Below are positions 9,908 to 18,156 of a stretch of 64,000 nt of DNA, in pieces. The DNA lies in NCBI RefSeq assembly GCF_003851685.1, contig NZ_CP027727.1:1798001-1862000 (forward strand), read 5' to 3'. Each line of letters begins with the position of its first letter. Position 1 is the first letter of the stretch. The position numbers and the translations under genes are program-made. The notes under the pieces were generated by a model that worked only from the letters and a program-made list of their open reading frames with translations, searched no databases and was not told the DNA's origin. Source of the stretch: Pseudomonas sp. R5-89-07 (lineage in GTDB: Bacteria; Pseudomonadota; Gammaproteobacteria; Pseudomonadales; Pseudomonadaceae).

Positions 9908-10609
9908 ATGAACAGTAATCTTGTAAGTGTTTTTGAGTTTATAGTAATTTTTACACTCGTTGGTGCGCAGGTTTTTGACGTTTACGCTGTTATGGTCCGA
10001 GCTAAAGTGAATGTCGATGGTACTACGCAAGTGTTGGCTGTTGCTAATTGGATTCAATACTTGGCGAGAATCATGAATATGGTTTCCGTGTTCAGTATAT
10101 CGTTATTGCTAGAAAGCAAAATTAGCACTATTGGCGTGCCCGCCATGTTCGGCTATTCCATGTGTCTTGGGTTGGTTATGATTGGGCTGGTTTGTAAGTT
10201 CAGCTTCACCGGGCCAGTCCTCAGAGTTCTTCAGTGTATAGGGTTTACGCCAGTGTTTGGAGAGCCGGGGAAGAAAGCTTATTGGTGGCGAATTAAATTT
10301 GACTTTTTTTCACCGCTTACTTGGTTTTCTGTTCTTGTAAGTTTGTTTATAAACATGGCGATTATCATGCCTTTTATGTTGAGTGTGAGGTACCCTGAAG
10401 TAAGAATGACACTTGCCTATACGGGGCAATTACTTAATTTTTGCGCCTCGATTATAATGTTTACATATGTCGATCGTGTATTTTTCAAAGCGCTTGATGC
10501 TGGGAACGAGTTTGCGTGTGCTAACAGAATTATAACAGGAAAGCTTATTGCTCAAGTTGTATTGGTATTGGGCGTGTTCTGTTTTTATTTTATTTTGGGG
10601 GCGAAGTAA
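9908..10609 (+). CDS. Amj/DUF2837-like polytopic membrane protein, candidate lipid-linked sugar flippase (233 aa)
   Basis: About six hydrophobic segments (near residues 8-30, 45-68, 78-97, 140-160, 172-192, 205-230). The N-terminal helix pair with VRAKVNVDGTTQVLAVANWIQYLARIMN, split as VRAKVN and YLARIMN, resembles the Amj family (DUF2837), whose Bacillus founder is an alternative lipid II flippase. No Wzx of the MATE-like polysaccharide family is present in the locus, so this protein may flip the undecaprenyl-linked O-unit. The next gene starts immediately after its stop codon, indicating an operon. Family assignment is from remembered sequence pattern, so it is moderately sure; the flippase role is inference. 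Confidence 0.7.
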   Translation: MNSNLVSVFEFIVIFTLVGAQVFDVYAVMVRAKVNVDGTTQVLAVANWIQYLARIMNMVSVFSISLLLESKISTIGVPAMFGYSMCLGLVMIGLVCKFSFTGPVLRVLQCIGFTPVFGEPGKKAYWWRIKFDFFSPLTWFSVLVSLFINMAIIMPFMLSVRYPEVRMTLAYTGQLLNFCASIIMFTYVDRVFFKALDAGNEFACANRIITGKLIAQVVLVLGVFCFYFILGAK

Positions 10610-11662
10610 GTGAGTTTTGAGGCTGATGCCTTAGGAGGCCCTGGGAAGCTCGGTGTGCGCTCACGATTTTTATCGGGAAGTTGGTATGTTTATTTAAATC
10701 TGGCTTTTGTGGTCGCTCTCCTTGGTGTCTATTACTTTATGGGAGGGTGGGCATTTCCGGATTATCCAAATTATGTGACGATCGTAAATAATGGTGGTTA
10801 CTTATTTAGTAAAGATGAGTACATGGCAGAGTGGGTGTCTCGTCTCTTCTTAAGTCACGGGTTGAGTTTTTTTGATAGTGCGGAACATGTGGTCGATTTT
10901 TTTGCACTTATCGTTCAGATTTTTTATATATTGTTTGTGTTTTATTTTGGTGTATCTAAAGAAGGGATATCTAAGCGCGGATGGTTTTTCTTTACCGCCG
11001 TGCTGGGGCCATTGTTAATTACAACAGCCTTGCGCGCGTCACCTGCTTACATATTGATAGCCTACATCGCAGCCACTGGTGGGCGGTTTGGTTTTAAAGT
11101 CGCGCTGCTTTCCATTTTGGCTGTTTCTTTTCATGATTCTGCTTTGATATTAGTAATCGTGTACGCCGCTAGCTGTATAGGTGCGCGTTTATTTAAATCA
11201 ATCGGGCCGGTGTTTTATCGGTTTTTGATGTGGTGTTCTCTTGCGCTGATATTGCTGTCGCAGCAAGTTGCATATATTTTGTTTTCTGTCGTATCAAAGT
11301 TGAACATTGGAATCAGGTCGGTATATTTTCTGGAACTTCCAGAGACGTCGATTGTAAAAAAAGTATTTATGGTTGTGATTTGGGTTGTAGCTTATACAAC
11401 AATTAGGAATATATCCGTAAATGTGCGAACCAAGCTTTTTGTCTGTGGTTCAATACTATTGACAGCCCTTTCTTTTTCGTTGAGTGAAGTTGTTGGGGTT
11501 CGGTTTGCTTTGTATGTGCTCGGTAGCTGTGTATTGGCTAAAGGGGCCTTTTTGTTTACTGGGCAGCGTGATAGTCGATATCGCCAGGTAGACGTCATAT
11601 TTGCCGTTGCATACTTTTGCTTGGTGTTTATGGATATTCTTCGAAATGCGAGAGGTGCATGA
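10610..11662 (+). CDS. EpsG/Wzy-like O-antigen polymerase candidate (350 aa)
   Basis: Polytopic inner-membrane protein with roughly ten hydrophobic segments. The early periplasmic loop contains FPDYPNYVTIV and the central FHDSALILVIVY motif, both seen in EpsG-type polymerases. GTG 10610 follows the preceding stop directly and has a G-rich site before it. As the only candidate polymerase in the cluster it would join O-units on the periplasmic side, working with Wzz. Wzy proteins diverge strongly, so the assignment rests on topology, motif and context. Confidence 0.72.
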   Translation: MSFEADALGGPGKLGVRSRFLSGSWYVYLNLAFVVALLGVYYFMGGWAFPDYPNYVTIVNNGGYLFSKDEYMAEWVSRLFLSHGLSFFDSAEHVVDFFALIVQIFYILFVFYFGVSKEGISKRGWFFFTAVLGPLLITTALRASPAYILIAYIAATGGRFGFKVALLSILAVSFHDSALILVIVYAASCIGARLFKSIGPVFYRFLMWCSLALILLSQQVAYILFSVVSKLNIGIRSVYFLELPETSIVKKVFMVVIWVVAYTTIRNISVNVRTKLFVCGSILLTALSFSLSEVVGVRFALYVLGSCVLAKGAFLFTGQRDSRYRQVDVIFAVAYFCLVFMDILRNARGA

Positions 11663-12561
11663 TGGCTAAAATTGCAGTGCTGTTGGCAGCTTACAATGGT
11701 GAGTCATTCATTGTTTCTCAAGTCAATTCGATCTTGTCGCAATTGGATGTTGATGTCGATATTTATATACGCGATGACGGTTCAACGGATAATACAGTCG
11801 GTGTTATTGAGCGTTTCGCCGGATTGCATAATGTAACGATCATTGCACATAAAGTTAGTACCCGATCGGCCGCTGGTAATTTTTTCAAGATTTTATCTGA
11901 GGTTGATACTGAAAAATATGACTATGTGGCTTTTTCTGATCAGGACGACATCTGGGATCCTGAGAAGCTGAGTCGTGCAGTTTCAAAAATCGTCGACGGT
12001 GATTGCGAGGGGTACAGTGCAGATCTAATAGCCTATTCTAATTCTAAAGGTTATTCTCGGTATTTGAAAAAGTCTTACCCGGCCAAAGAATTCGATTATT
12101 TGTTCCAAGGGGCATCTGCGGGCTGTACTTATGTTCTTACCTCGAAGTTAGCGACGCTCGTGCGTAAGAGTACGCAGAATCTGGGAAGTACGGATTTTAT
12201 AGGTCGTTCTCACGACTGGTTGGTTTACGCAATCGCCCGAGCGCATCAAATGCGTTGGTGCTATGACGCTTACGCGCCCATTTTTTACAGGCAACATGCT
12301 AGTAATGTTTACGGTGCGATGACTACGATGGGTAGTCTTTTTGCAAAAGTTAAGCTCGTAAGAGGTGGATGGTACAGGTCTAATGTTTTGTGGATAGCAG
12401 AACATTGCGGCGCTGGTAAAAAGGAGGATGCGATTATTGAGCTGGTTAGAAGAAACGGTTTTTGGGATCGTTTGAAGCTTATCGGCCACGCAAGCTCATT
12501 CAGACGTAAAAAATCTGAAAGTCGCGTTCTGAGTTTGTTTCTTTTCTTTGGGTTGTTTTAA
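11662..12561 (+). CDS. GT2-family glycosyltransferase, rhamnosyltransferase-like (299 aa)
   Basis: Cytoplasmic GT-A fold enzyme that transfers a sugar from a nucleotide donor. The N-terminal AAYNGESFIVSQ motif, the RDDGSTDNT motif and SDQDDIWDPEK (metal-binding acidic cluster) are all present, as in rhamnosyltransferase-like GT2 proteins. ATG 11662 is favoured (GAGAGG 6 bases upstream); ATG 11659 would overlap the previous stop by 4 bases. It is the only non-initiating glycosyltransferase in the locus, so the repeat unit encoded here may be as small as a disaccharide, or other transferases act from elsewhere. Confidence 0.88.
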   Translation: MAKIAVLLAAYNGESFIVSQVNSILSQLDVDVDIYIRDDGSTDNTVGVIERFAGLHNVTIIAHKVSTRSAAGNFFKILSEVDTEKYDYVAFSDQDDIWDPEKLSRAVSKIVDGDCEGYSADLIAYSNSKGYSRYLKKSYPAKEFDYLFQGASAGCTYVLTSKLATLVRKSTQNLGSTDFIGRSHDWLVYAIARAHQMRWCYDAYAPIFYRQHASNVYGAMTTMGSLFAKVKLVRGGWYRSNVLWIAEHCGAGKKEDAIIELVRRNGFWDRLKLIGHASSFRRKKSESRVLSLFLFFGLF

Positions 12562-12564
12562 TAT

Positions 12565-13185
12565 ATGAAAAGACTAATAGATATAATCATATCGGGACTG
12601 GGTTTGCTTTTACTTTCTCCTGTCATAATGGTTACCTATTTTTTGGTCAGGCGCTTTTTGGGCAGACCTGCATTCTTCCGGCAGGTGAGGCCTGGCTTTG
12701 AGGGGAGGCCCTTCGAAATGCTAAAATTCAGGACAATGCTTGACGCGGTCGACTCGACTGGTGCTCCTTTGCCTGATTCCGAGCGTTTGACGAGTTTCGG
12801 GCGCTTCCTGAGAGCTAGCAGCCTCGATGAGTTGCCTGGTTTGATAAACGTGTTAAAAGGAGATATGAGCATCGTCGGGCCTCGGCCCTTGCTGATGGCC
12901 TATCTACCTCTATACAGTGCTGAACAGAGTCGTAGGCATTCGGTCCGTCCAGGCGTCACTGGGCTTGCTCAGGTTAGCGGGCGAAACGCGCTTTCCTGGG
13001 AAGAAAAATTTAAATTGGACGTATGGTATGTAGATAACCAGTCTATTTTATTAGACTTGAGGATCATTATTCTGACCTTCAAGAAGGTGTTCTTGCGAGA
13101 GGGCATCAGTCAAGAAGGGCAAGCAACTATGGAAGCCTTCACAGGTTCCGCTGACAATGCAATAACTGATGGGGAAAAGAGATGA
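12565..13185 (+). CDS. PglC-like initiating sugar phosphotransferase (206 aa)
   Basis: Monotopic phosphoglycosyltransferase that moves a sugar-1-phosphate from a UDP-sugar to undecaprenyl phosphate, starting the O-unit. A single N-terminal re-entrant hydrophobic segment (residues 3-30), the FRQVRPGFEGRPFEMLKFRTM region (45-58 core), the catalytic Asp-Glu pair D88-E89 in SSLDELPG, the GDMSIVGPRPL motif and RPGVTGLAQV are present. The 206-residue size matches the short PglC/WcaJ-catalytic type rather than the long WbaP type. Campylobacter PglC uses UDP-diacetylbacillosamine, which fits the wbpM/aminotransferase/acyltransferase genes here. The stop overlaps the carrier protein start by 4 bases. 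Confidence 0.88.
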   Translation: MKRLIDIIISGLGLLLLSPVIMVTYFLVRRFLGRPAFFRQVRPGFEGRPFEMLKFRTMLDAVDSTGAPLPDSERLTSFGRFLRASSLDELPGLINVLKGDMSIVGPRPLLMAYLPLYSAEQSRRHSVRPGVTGLAQVSGRNALSWEEKFKLDVWYVDNQSILLDLRIIILTFKKVFLREGISQEGQATMEAFTGSADNAITDGEKR

Positions 13186-13394
13186 GCAATGAAATTTTAG
13201 ATTTGATCGCAGAAGCCAAGGAAGTTGAAGAGGGTTCTGTCAAGCTTGGCGATAAGTTGGATTGGGATTCAATTGCTGTAGTAACATTTATGGCCTTTCT
13301 TTCTGAGCGGGACATAAGTGTCTCTGCCGATCGCCTAAATAAATGCGAGACCGTAGACGATGTAGTAACTTTGGTCGCTGCTAAAAGTGCGTGA
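13182..13394 (+). CDS. Short acyl carrier protein (70 aa)
   Basis: Acidic four-helix carrier domain. The phosphopantetheine attachment serine is S30 in the WDSIAVV motif (the DSL motif of standard ACPs has become DSI). It would hold acyl groups as thioesters for the KASIII, reductase and oxygenase enzymes encoded downstream. ATG overlaps the preceding gene's stop (ATGA), with a GGGGAAAAG site, so translation is coupled. It is shorter than AcpP (about 78 residues) and not closely similar to it, pointing to a dedicated role. The acyl cargo is unknown. Confidence 0.85.
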   Translation: MSNEILDLIAEAKEVEEGSVKLGDKLDWDSIAVVTFMAFLSERDISVSADRLNKCETVDDVVTLVAAKSA

Positions 13395-13521
13395 CAGGTG
13401 AGAACTGTTTAATCCGTGCTGCTCAATGTTTTGCTAAATTGGGCAGTGTGGTTTTTTATTTAAATGTTTATCGATATTGCTCGGTATAGCGTTATGCAGG
13501 AATTGGAGATATGGGGTGTTT

Positions 13522-14556
13522 ATGAATGACAAAATGGACTCGAAAAAAATCGAACGAGATTTGGTTGAGTCTTACTGGCACCCCCTGTGTCTTAATTCCG
13601 ATTTGCCGAGTGATAGGGATTTTTTACGTTTTGATGTATTGGACTTTGAAGTCGTTATCTTCAATGATAAAGGGCGCTTAATTGCATTTGACAATCGTTG
13701 CCCGCATCGAGGGAGCCGGTTTTTCTCCGAGGATAATGGGAATCGGGGGATTATATGCAAATATCATGGTTGGAGTTTCTCGGACGGTCGTCTTCGAATC
13801 CCTAACGTAGCCTCGTTTGTTGGATGTGATATAGAAAACGCTTCCTTGAACCAGTTCGAGTTGGCGACGTGTGGTGAGCTAGTGTTTTTTGCAGTTAACC
13901 CTGCCTTATCGCTTAAAGAACAGATAGGTAGCAGGATTTACCAAGTCATCGAGCGTTTGAGTAACGATGTACAACCTTGTGCTGATTTTAATCGTTACGA
14001 GTTTAAGTGCAATTGGACAATTGCACTAGAGAACGCGCTTGAACCGTATCACATTCCTTTGATCCATCGTAATACTCTCGCGACATTAAAGCTAGGTATC
14101 GGGGAGAACGTCTTTGAAGGTGAGAATTCCATTTGGTATTCGCCGGTAGAGGACGAAAGGGTACAGCGTCGGCTTTCGGGACTCAGCAAGTTTTTCGAAA
14201 CGACGGATCCATACCAAGGTTACATGAGTATTTTTCTTTTCCCATTTGCGATGATTTCGTCGACATTCGGGTACTCTTATTCAATGCAAAACTTTTTTCC
14301 TTCACCTAATGCAGATCGCGCATTCTTTACTAGTAGGCTTTTTCCGGCTAAAACATCCGACCCTCGTTACAGCGAGATCACTGGACTATTTTCGAAGTCG
14401 ACTGCTGAATTAAATCGGCAAGTTTTTGAGGAAGATCATGAAATATGCCAGAGGGTTCCCAGCGATTCTTGGAGCACATCACCTCCAAAATACCTCAGCT
14501 CACTAGAGCAGAAGATATCGCATTTTCGACAGTCATGTTCAAGATGGAATAAGTAA
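13522..14556 (+). CDS. Rieske non-heme iron oxygenase, alpha-subunit type (344 aa)
   Basis: The N-terminal Rieske [2Fe-2S] domain has C60-P-H62 and C79-KY-H82, spaced as in ring-hydroxylating oxygenases. The C-terminal catalytic domain has the mononuclear iron ligands H177 and H182 (EPYHIPLIH) and a likely D305 in EEDHEICQRV. All metal ligands are intact, so it should be an active oxygenase. ATG 13522 begins MNDKMDSKK; a 127-bp gap separates it from the carrier protein gene. No reductase or ferredoxin gene lies nearby, so electrons must come from elsewhere. Substrate unknown: the acyl group on the carrier protein or a nucleotide sugar are the candidates suggested by context. Confidence 0.88.
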   Translation: MNDKMDSKKIERDLVESYWHPLCLNSDLPSDRDFLRFDVLDFEVVIFNDKGRLIAFDNRCPHRGSRFFSEDNGNRGIICKYHGWSFSDGRLRIPNVASFVGCDIENASLNQFELATCGELVFFAVNPALSLKEQIGSRIYQVIERLSNDVQPCADFNRYEFKCNWTIALENALEPYHIPLIHRNTLATLKLGIGENVFEGENSIWYSPVEDERVQRRLSGLSKFFETTDPYQGYMSIFLFPFAMISSTFGYSYSMQNFFPSPNADRAFFTSRLFPAKTSDPRYSEITGLFSKSTAELNRQVFEEDHEICQRVPSDSWSTSPPKYLSSLEQKISHFRQSCSRWNK

Positions 14557-14599
14557 CTCACTCTATTGTGCGCGCTTTTTTTTCTGTCGGTAGGAAATT

Positions 14600-15682
14600 A
14601 TGTCAACAAGTAATTTTGATAATGTCAGAGTTGTAAATAACGTCCGTGTTGAAGGCATTGCATGTTCGATGCCGGAAAAGGTCGTAGAGGTTTCAGACCT
14701 TGCCGATAAATTCGGAAAGGAAAATATTCAAAAAATTATGGCGAGTACAGGGGTTTTTCGTCGCCATGTAGTCGACAATGAATGCTCATCTGATCTTTGC
14801 GTTGCCGCAGCTGAGCGACTGATTTCCGATTTATCCGTCGACCGGTCTTCTATTGATACGCTGATTTTTGTATCCCAGACTCACGACCATACATTGCCCG
14901 CCACGGCTTGTATTTTACAGGAGAGATTGAACCTTCCAGTAAGTGTTGCGGCGTTTGATGTTGCTTTAGGTTGTTCCGGTTACGTGTATGGTCTTTGGCT
15001 TGCCTCATCTCTGATATCGGGCGGTGGGAGCCGACGAGTATTGTTGTTAGTGGGAGATACCATTAGTAAGATGGTATCTGACGAAGATCGTTCTGTAGCT
15101 GCGCTATTTGGGGATGCGGGTTCGGCAACGTTGCTTCGGTATGATGACAGTGCTCAACCAATTTCTTTCGCGTTGGGGACTGACGGGCGCGGCGCAAAGA
15201 ATCTCATTGTCCCAGCCGGCGCGTTTCGTGATCGTAACGGCAGCCGAAGTGAAGTTAGCGAGCCGGAAGCACGAGGGCCGTTCGACTTGTTCATGAATGG
15301 CGCTGAAATTTTCGCATTCACTTTAGCCCGAGTGCCCGCTTTGGTGAAGGCGCTACACGAAAGTCGTTCGGACTTGGGCGCAGGTATTGACCATTACGTA
15401 TTTCATCAAGCCAACAAGTTCATGCTTGAACATTTGGCAAAACGCATGAAACTACCTCGCGAAAAAGTCCTGCTTGACTTGGAGAACGTGGGGAATACGA
15501 GCTGTACATCGATACCTCTTGCACTGTCATTAGCGGATCTTAAAAAACATAACAGGGTGACAGGGTTGATGATGTTGGCTGGTTTTGGCGTGGGTTACTC
15601 TTGGGCCGGTTGTATTATAGACTTTAAAAACGTGTGGGTTAGTCAAATGTCCTATACCTCTGTTAGTAAGGATCCGGTATGA
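14600..15682 (+). CDS. 3-oxoacyl-ACP synthase III (KASIII/FabH-like) 1 (360 aa)
   Basis: Thiolase-fold enzyme that condenses an acyl-CoA primer with malonyl-ACP. The catalytic triad is complete: C125 (ALGCSGY), H269 (FHQANKF) and N299 (VGNTSCTS). Length is a little above FabH (about 320) owing to an N-terminal extension and a tail. AGGA precedes the ATG; the stop overlaps the next gene by 4 bases. It sits between the Rieske gene and the FabG-like reductase, consistent with making a short 3-oxoacyl-ACP for a sugar substituent; this use is inference. Confidence 0.9.
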   Translation: MSTSNFDNVRVVNNVRVEGIACSMPEKVVEVSDLADKFGKENIQKIMASTGVFRRHVVDNECSSDLCVAAAERLISDLSVDRSSIDTLIFVSQTHDHTLPATACILQERLNLPVSVAAFDVALGCSGYVYGLWLASSLISGGGSRRVLLLVGDTISKMVSDEDRSVAALFGDAGSATLLRYDDSAQPISFALGTDGRGAKNLIVPAGAFRDRNGSRSEVSEPEARGPFDLFMNGAEIFAFTLARVPALVKALHESRSDLGAGIDHYVFHQANKFMLEHLAKRMKLPREKVLLDLENVGNTSCTSIPLALSLADLKKHNRVTGLMMLAGFGVGYSWAGCIIDFKNVWVSQMSYTSVSKDPV

Positions 15683-16446
15683 ATATCCCATGCTTCAATC
15701 CGTTTTCTCTGCAAGGCAAACATATCTTGGTGACAGGGGCTTCGTCCGGAATTGGGCGCGAGGTCGCTGTATGGCTGAGTAAACAAGGCGCTCGTATTGC
15801 TTTGGTCGCTAGGGATATGCCACGGTTAGAGGAGACGCTCCAACGTCTTGAAGGGCACGGTCATTCTATTGCAGTCCTGGACTTTCTAAATGAGTCTGAT
15901 ATATCCGGCTGGATGAAAAAAATCGCGAAGGAAACTGCACCTTTTGACGGTCTGGTTCATGCCGCGGGAATCCAGGCTCCCATGCCCATTCGCGCTACAA
16001 GTCTGTCGCATTGGGAGAAAGTAATATCGACAAACGTAACCTCGTCTTTTTCGCTGATCAAAGCGTTTCGACAAAAAGGTGTGTGTCAAACTGGCTCAAG
16101 CATTGTATTAATCTCCTCGGTCATGGCTAAGATCGGTGAGCCTGCGCTTATGGGTTACTGCGCCAGTAAGGGAGCTGTAGAGTCCATGGTTAGGGCTGCT
16201 GCAGTTGAGCTCGCGCGCGAAGGTATTCGAGTGAATTGCGTAGCACCTGGTGTTGTTAAAACTGAAATGGCCGAGTCGCTTAAGGACTTGGTTGGTGCAG
16301 AATCCATGGAGTTGATTGAGCAAAAGCATCCTTTAGGGGTTGGTGCTCCCGCAGACGTCGCTTATGCAATTAACTATTTGCTTTCCCCCGCTGCTCGGTG
16401 GGTGACAGGTACTGCTCTTGTTGTCGACGGAGGATATCTTGCATGA
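15679..16446 (+). CDS. Short-chain dehydrogenase, FabG-like (255 aa)
   Basis: NAD(P)H-dependent reductase with Rossmann motif TGASSGIG (residues 19-26), HAAG (94-97), and catalytic S147, Y160 and K164 (YCASK). The closing DGGYLA segment is typical of 3-oxoacyl-ACP reductases. In this setting it could reduce a 3-oxoacyl group on the small carrier protein to a 3-hydroxyacyl group; a sugar reductase role is the alternative. The start overlaps the KASIII stop (ATGA) and the stop overlaps the next start (ATGA), so the three genes are translationally coupled. Confidence 0.87.
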   Translation: MNIPCFNPFSLQGKHILVTGASSGIGREVAVWLSKQGARIALVARDMPRLEETLQRLEGHGHSIAVLDFLNESDISGWMKKIAKETAPFDGLVHAAGIQAPMPIRATSLSHWEKVISTNVTSSFSLIKAFRQKGVCQTGSSIVLISSVMAKIGEPALMGYCASKGAVESMVRAAAVELAREGIRVNCVAPGVVKTEMAESLKDLVGAESMELIEQKHPLGVGAPADVAYAINYLLSPAARWVTGTALVVDGGYLA

Positions 16447-17093
16447 GTGGCAAAAAATTCGTAATCGTTGGGGCCGGCGGATTTGGGCGCGAAGTTTATG
16501 TTTGGTTAAAAGATTGGATTGATCATAGCGATAAGCCCGAAACGTACAAAATCGTAGGTTTCCTAGATGATTCGTCTACAGCTCTTGGGCGTTTCTCGGA
16601 TGTTCCATCGATTATTTCTTCGATAGACGACTATGTGCATCAAGACGGAGTATTTTTGGTATGTGCAATTGCCGATCCAAAAATTAAGAAAGCTGTGTCG
16701 GATAGATTGATCGCTAAGGGAGCGGAGTTCTTTTCTCTTGTTCATCCCTCGGTGATAGTCGGCACGCGAGTGGTTGTCGGTGTAGGGGTTGTAGTTTGCC
16801 CGAATACTATTTTGTCTACAGATTTAACAGTCGGTGATTTTGTAACGATAAACTCTGCGACCACCATAGGTCATGACACGTCCATCGGGCGCTACAGCAC
16901 TATAAGTGGTCATTGTGATGTTACGGGCGGTGTCCAGTTAGGCGAGGGAGTGTTCATGGGCTCTCACGCCGTAGTCGTACCTAAAGTCACCGTAGGAGCG
17001 TTTGCTATAATAGGCGCCTCCTCCGTAGTGATACGAAAAGTCGCGCCGGGGGTAACCGTTTTCGGTGTTCCTGCGAAAAAAATAGCTGGGTAA
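16443..17093 (+). CDS. NeuD/PglD-type sugar N-acyltransferase (216 aa)
   Basis: The N-terminal nucleotide-sugar-binding part begins VIVGAGGFGREV. The C-terminal left-handed beta-helix of hexapeptide repeats (about 105-210) contains the probable general base H144 in TIGHDTSIG. PglD of Campylobacter acetylates the 4-amine of UDP-4-amino sugar; NeuD-like proteins do the same for sialic-acid-type sugars. Here the donor may be an acyl group from the co-encoded carrier protein system instead of acetyl-CoA. Tightly coupled upstream to the reductase gene and 4 bases from the next KASIII gene. Confidence 0.87.
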   Translation: MSGKKFVIVGAGGFGREVYVWLKDWIDHSDKPETYKIVGFLDDSSTALGRFSDVPSIISSIDDYVHQDGVFLVCAIADPKIKKAVSDRLIAKGAEFFSLVHPSVIVGTRVVVGVGVVVCPNTILSTDLTVGDFVTINSATTIGHDTSIGRYSTISGHCDVTGGVQLGEGVFMGSHAVVVPKVTVGAFAIIGASSVVIRKVAPGVTVFGVPAKKIAG

Positions 17094-17097
17094 TAAA

Positions 17098-18111
17098 ATG
17101 AAATTTGCAAAAATTGTTGCAATTGAATATGAGTTACCTAGCCATTCGTTGAGTAACGAAGACTTGGCGAGGCAATTCCCCGAGTGGGACGTTCCGAAAA
17201 TATTCGGAAAGACAGGTATCAATGATCGCAGAATAGCAGCTGAAAATGAATGTGCTTCTGATCTAGCGTTCCGAGCCTGTAACAAAATTTTTGACTCTGG
17301 CGTCATTGATCGAGCAGCTGTTGATTGCCTGATATTGTGCACGCAGAGCCCGGATTATGTGTTGCCGTCAACGGCGTGTATTCTTCAGCACCGCCTAGGT
17401 CTGCCAACCGCCTGTGCAGCATTTGATTATAACCAGGGTTGCTCGGGTTTTATCTACGGGCTAGGTATGGCGAAAGGTCTTATAGAGACCGGCCAGGTCA
17501 AAAACGTCCTTTTAATAACTGCAGAGACCTACAGTAAATATATTCATCCGGGCGATAAGAGCGTCCGCACGTTGTTTGGTGATGCCGCGGCTGCTACATT
17601 AATTAGTGCGAGTGATGAGTGTATAACGCTTGACCGTTTTCGTTATGGTACCGATGGCTCTGGCGCGGAAAATCTGATTGTACCTGTGGGGGGGGCAAGA
17701 TTCCCTGCATCTTTGAATCCCGAGTTAGAGGCTCGTCAGGACGAAAGCGGTAACATTAGAACCGATGCCAATCTTTATATGAATGGTCCGGCAATTCTAG
17801 AGTTTTCGCTGACTCGTGTTCCTGAGCTATTCGAATCTTTATTCGACGAAAAATTTACTGCGGAAATGGTGGATCGCTTTGTCTTTCACCAAGCTAATAA
17901 ATTTATGCTCGATGCTTTGAAGCGAAGACTTAAGTTGCCTGAAGAAAAATTTGTAAGAGAGTTTGAGCATTGTGGTAATACGGTATCTTCCACTATTCCC
18001 ATTGCGCTAAAGGAATCGCTTGAAAAGGGCAACATTAAATCAGGCGATATTGTTGCGTGTGTCGGGTTTGGCGTGGGTCTTTCATGGGCGGCGTGTACAG
18101 TCCGCTTTTAA
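17098..18111 (+). CDS. 3-oxoacyl-ACP synthase III (KASIII/FabH-like) 2 (337 aa)
   Basis: A second KASIII-type enzyme with an intact triad: C115 (NQGCSGF), H264 (FHQANKF) and N294 (CGNTVSST). It is clearly related to the 14600-15682 enzyme (shared CILQ.RL, GTDG.GA.NLIVP and FHQANKFML motifs) but diverged along its length, so it is an old duplication and not a recent one. Two paralogues could do successive condensations, or one could act as an acyltransferase or form a heterodimer; the sequence does not decide. It begins 4 bases after the acyltransferase gene stop. Confidence 0.9.
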   Translation: MKFAKIVAIEYELPSHSLSNEDLARQFPEWDVPKIFGKTGINDRRIAAENECASDLAFRACNKIFDSGVIDRAAVDCLILCTQSPDYVLPSTACILQHRLGLPTACAAFDYNQGCSGFIYGLGMAKGLIETGQVKNVLLITAETYSKYIHPGDKSVRTLFGDAAAATLISASDECITLDRFRYGTDGSGAENLIVPVGGARFPASLNPELEARQDESGNIRTDANLYMNGPAILEFSLTRVPELFESLFDEKFTAEMVDRFVFHQANKFMLDALKRRLKLPEEKFVREFEHCGNTVSSTIPIALKESLEKGNIKSGDIVACVGFGVGLSWAACTVRF

Positions 18112-18156
18112 TGCTTATGCGCTAGCGCTTTGCGATCTCAATTATAGGTATTGGTT

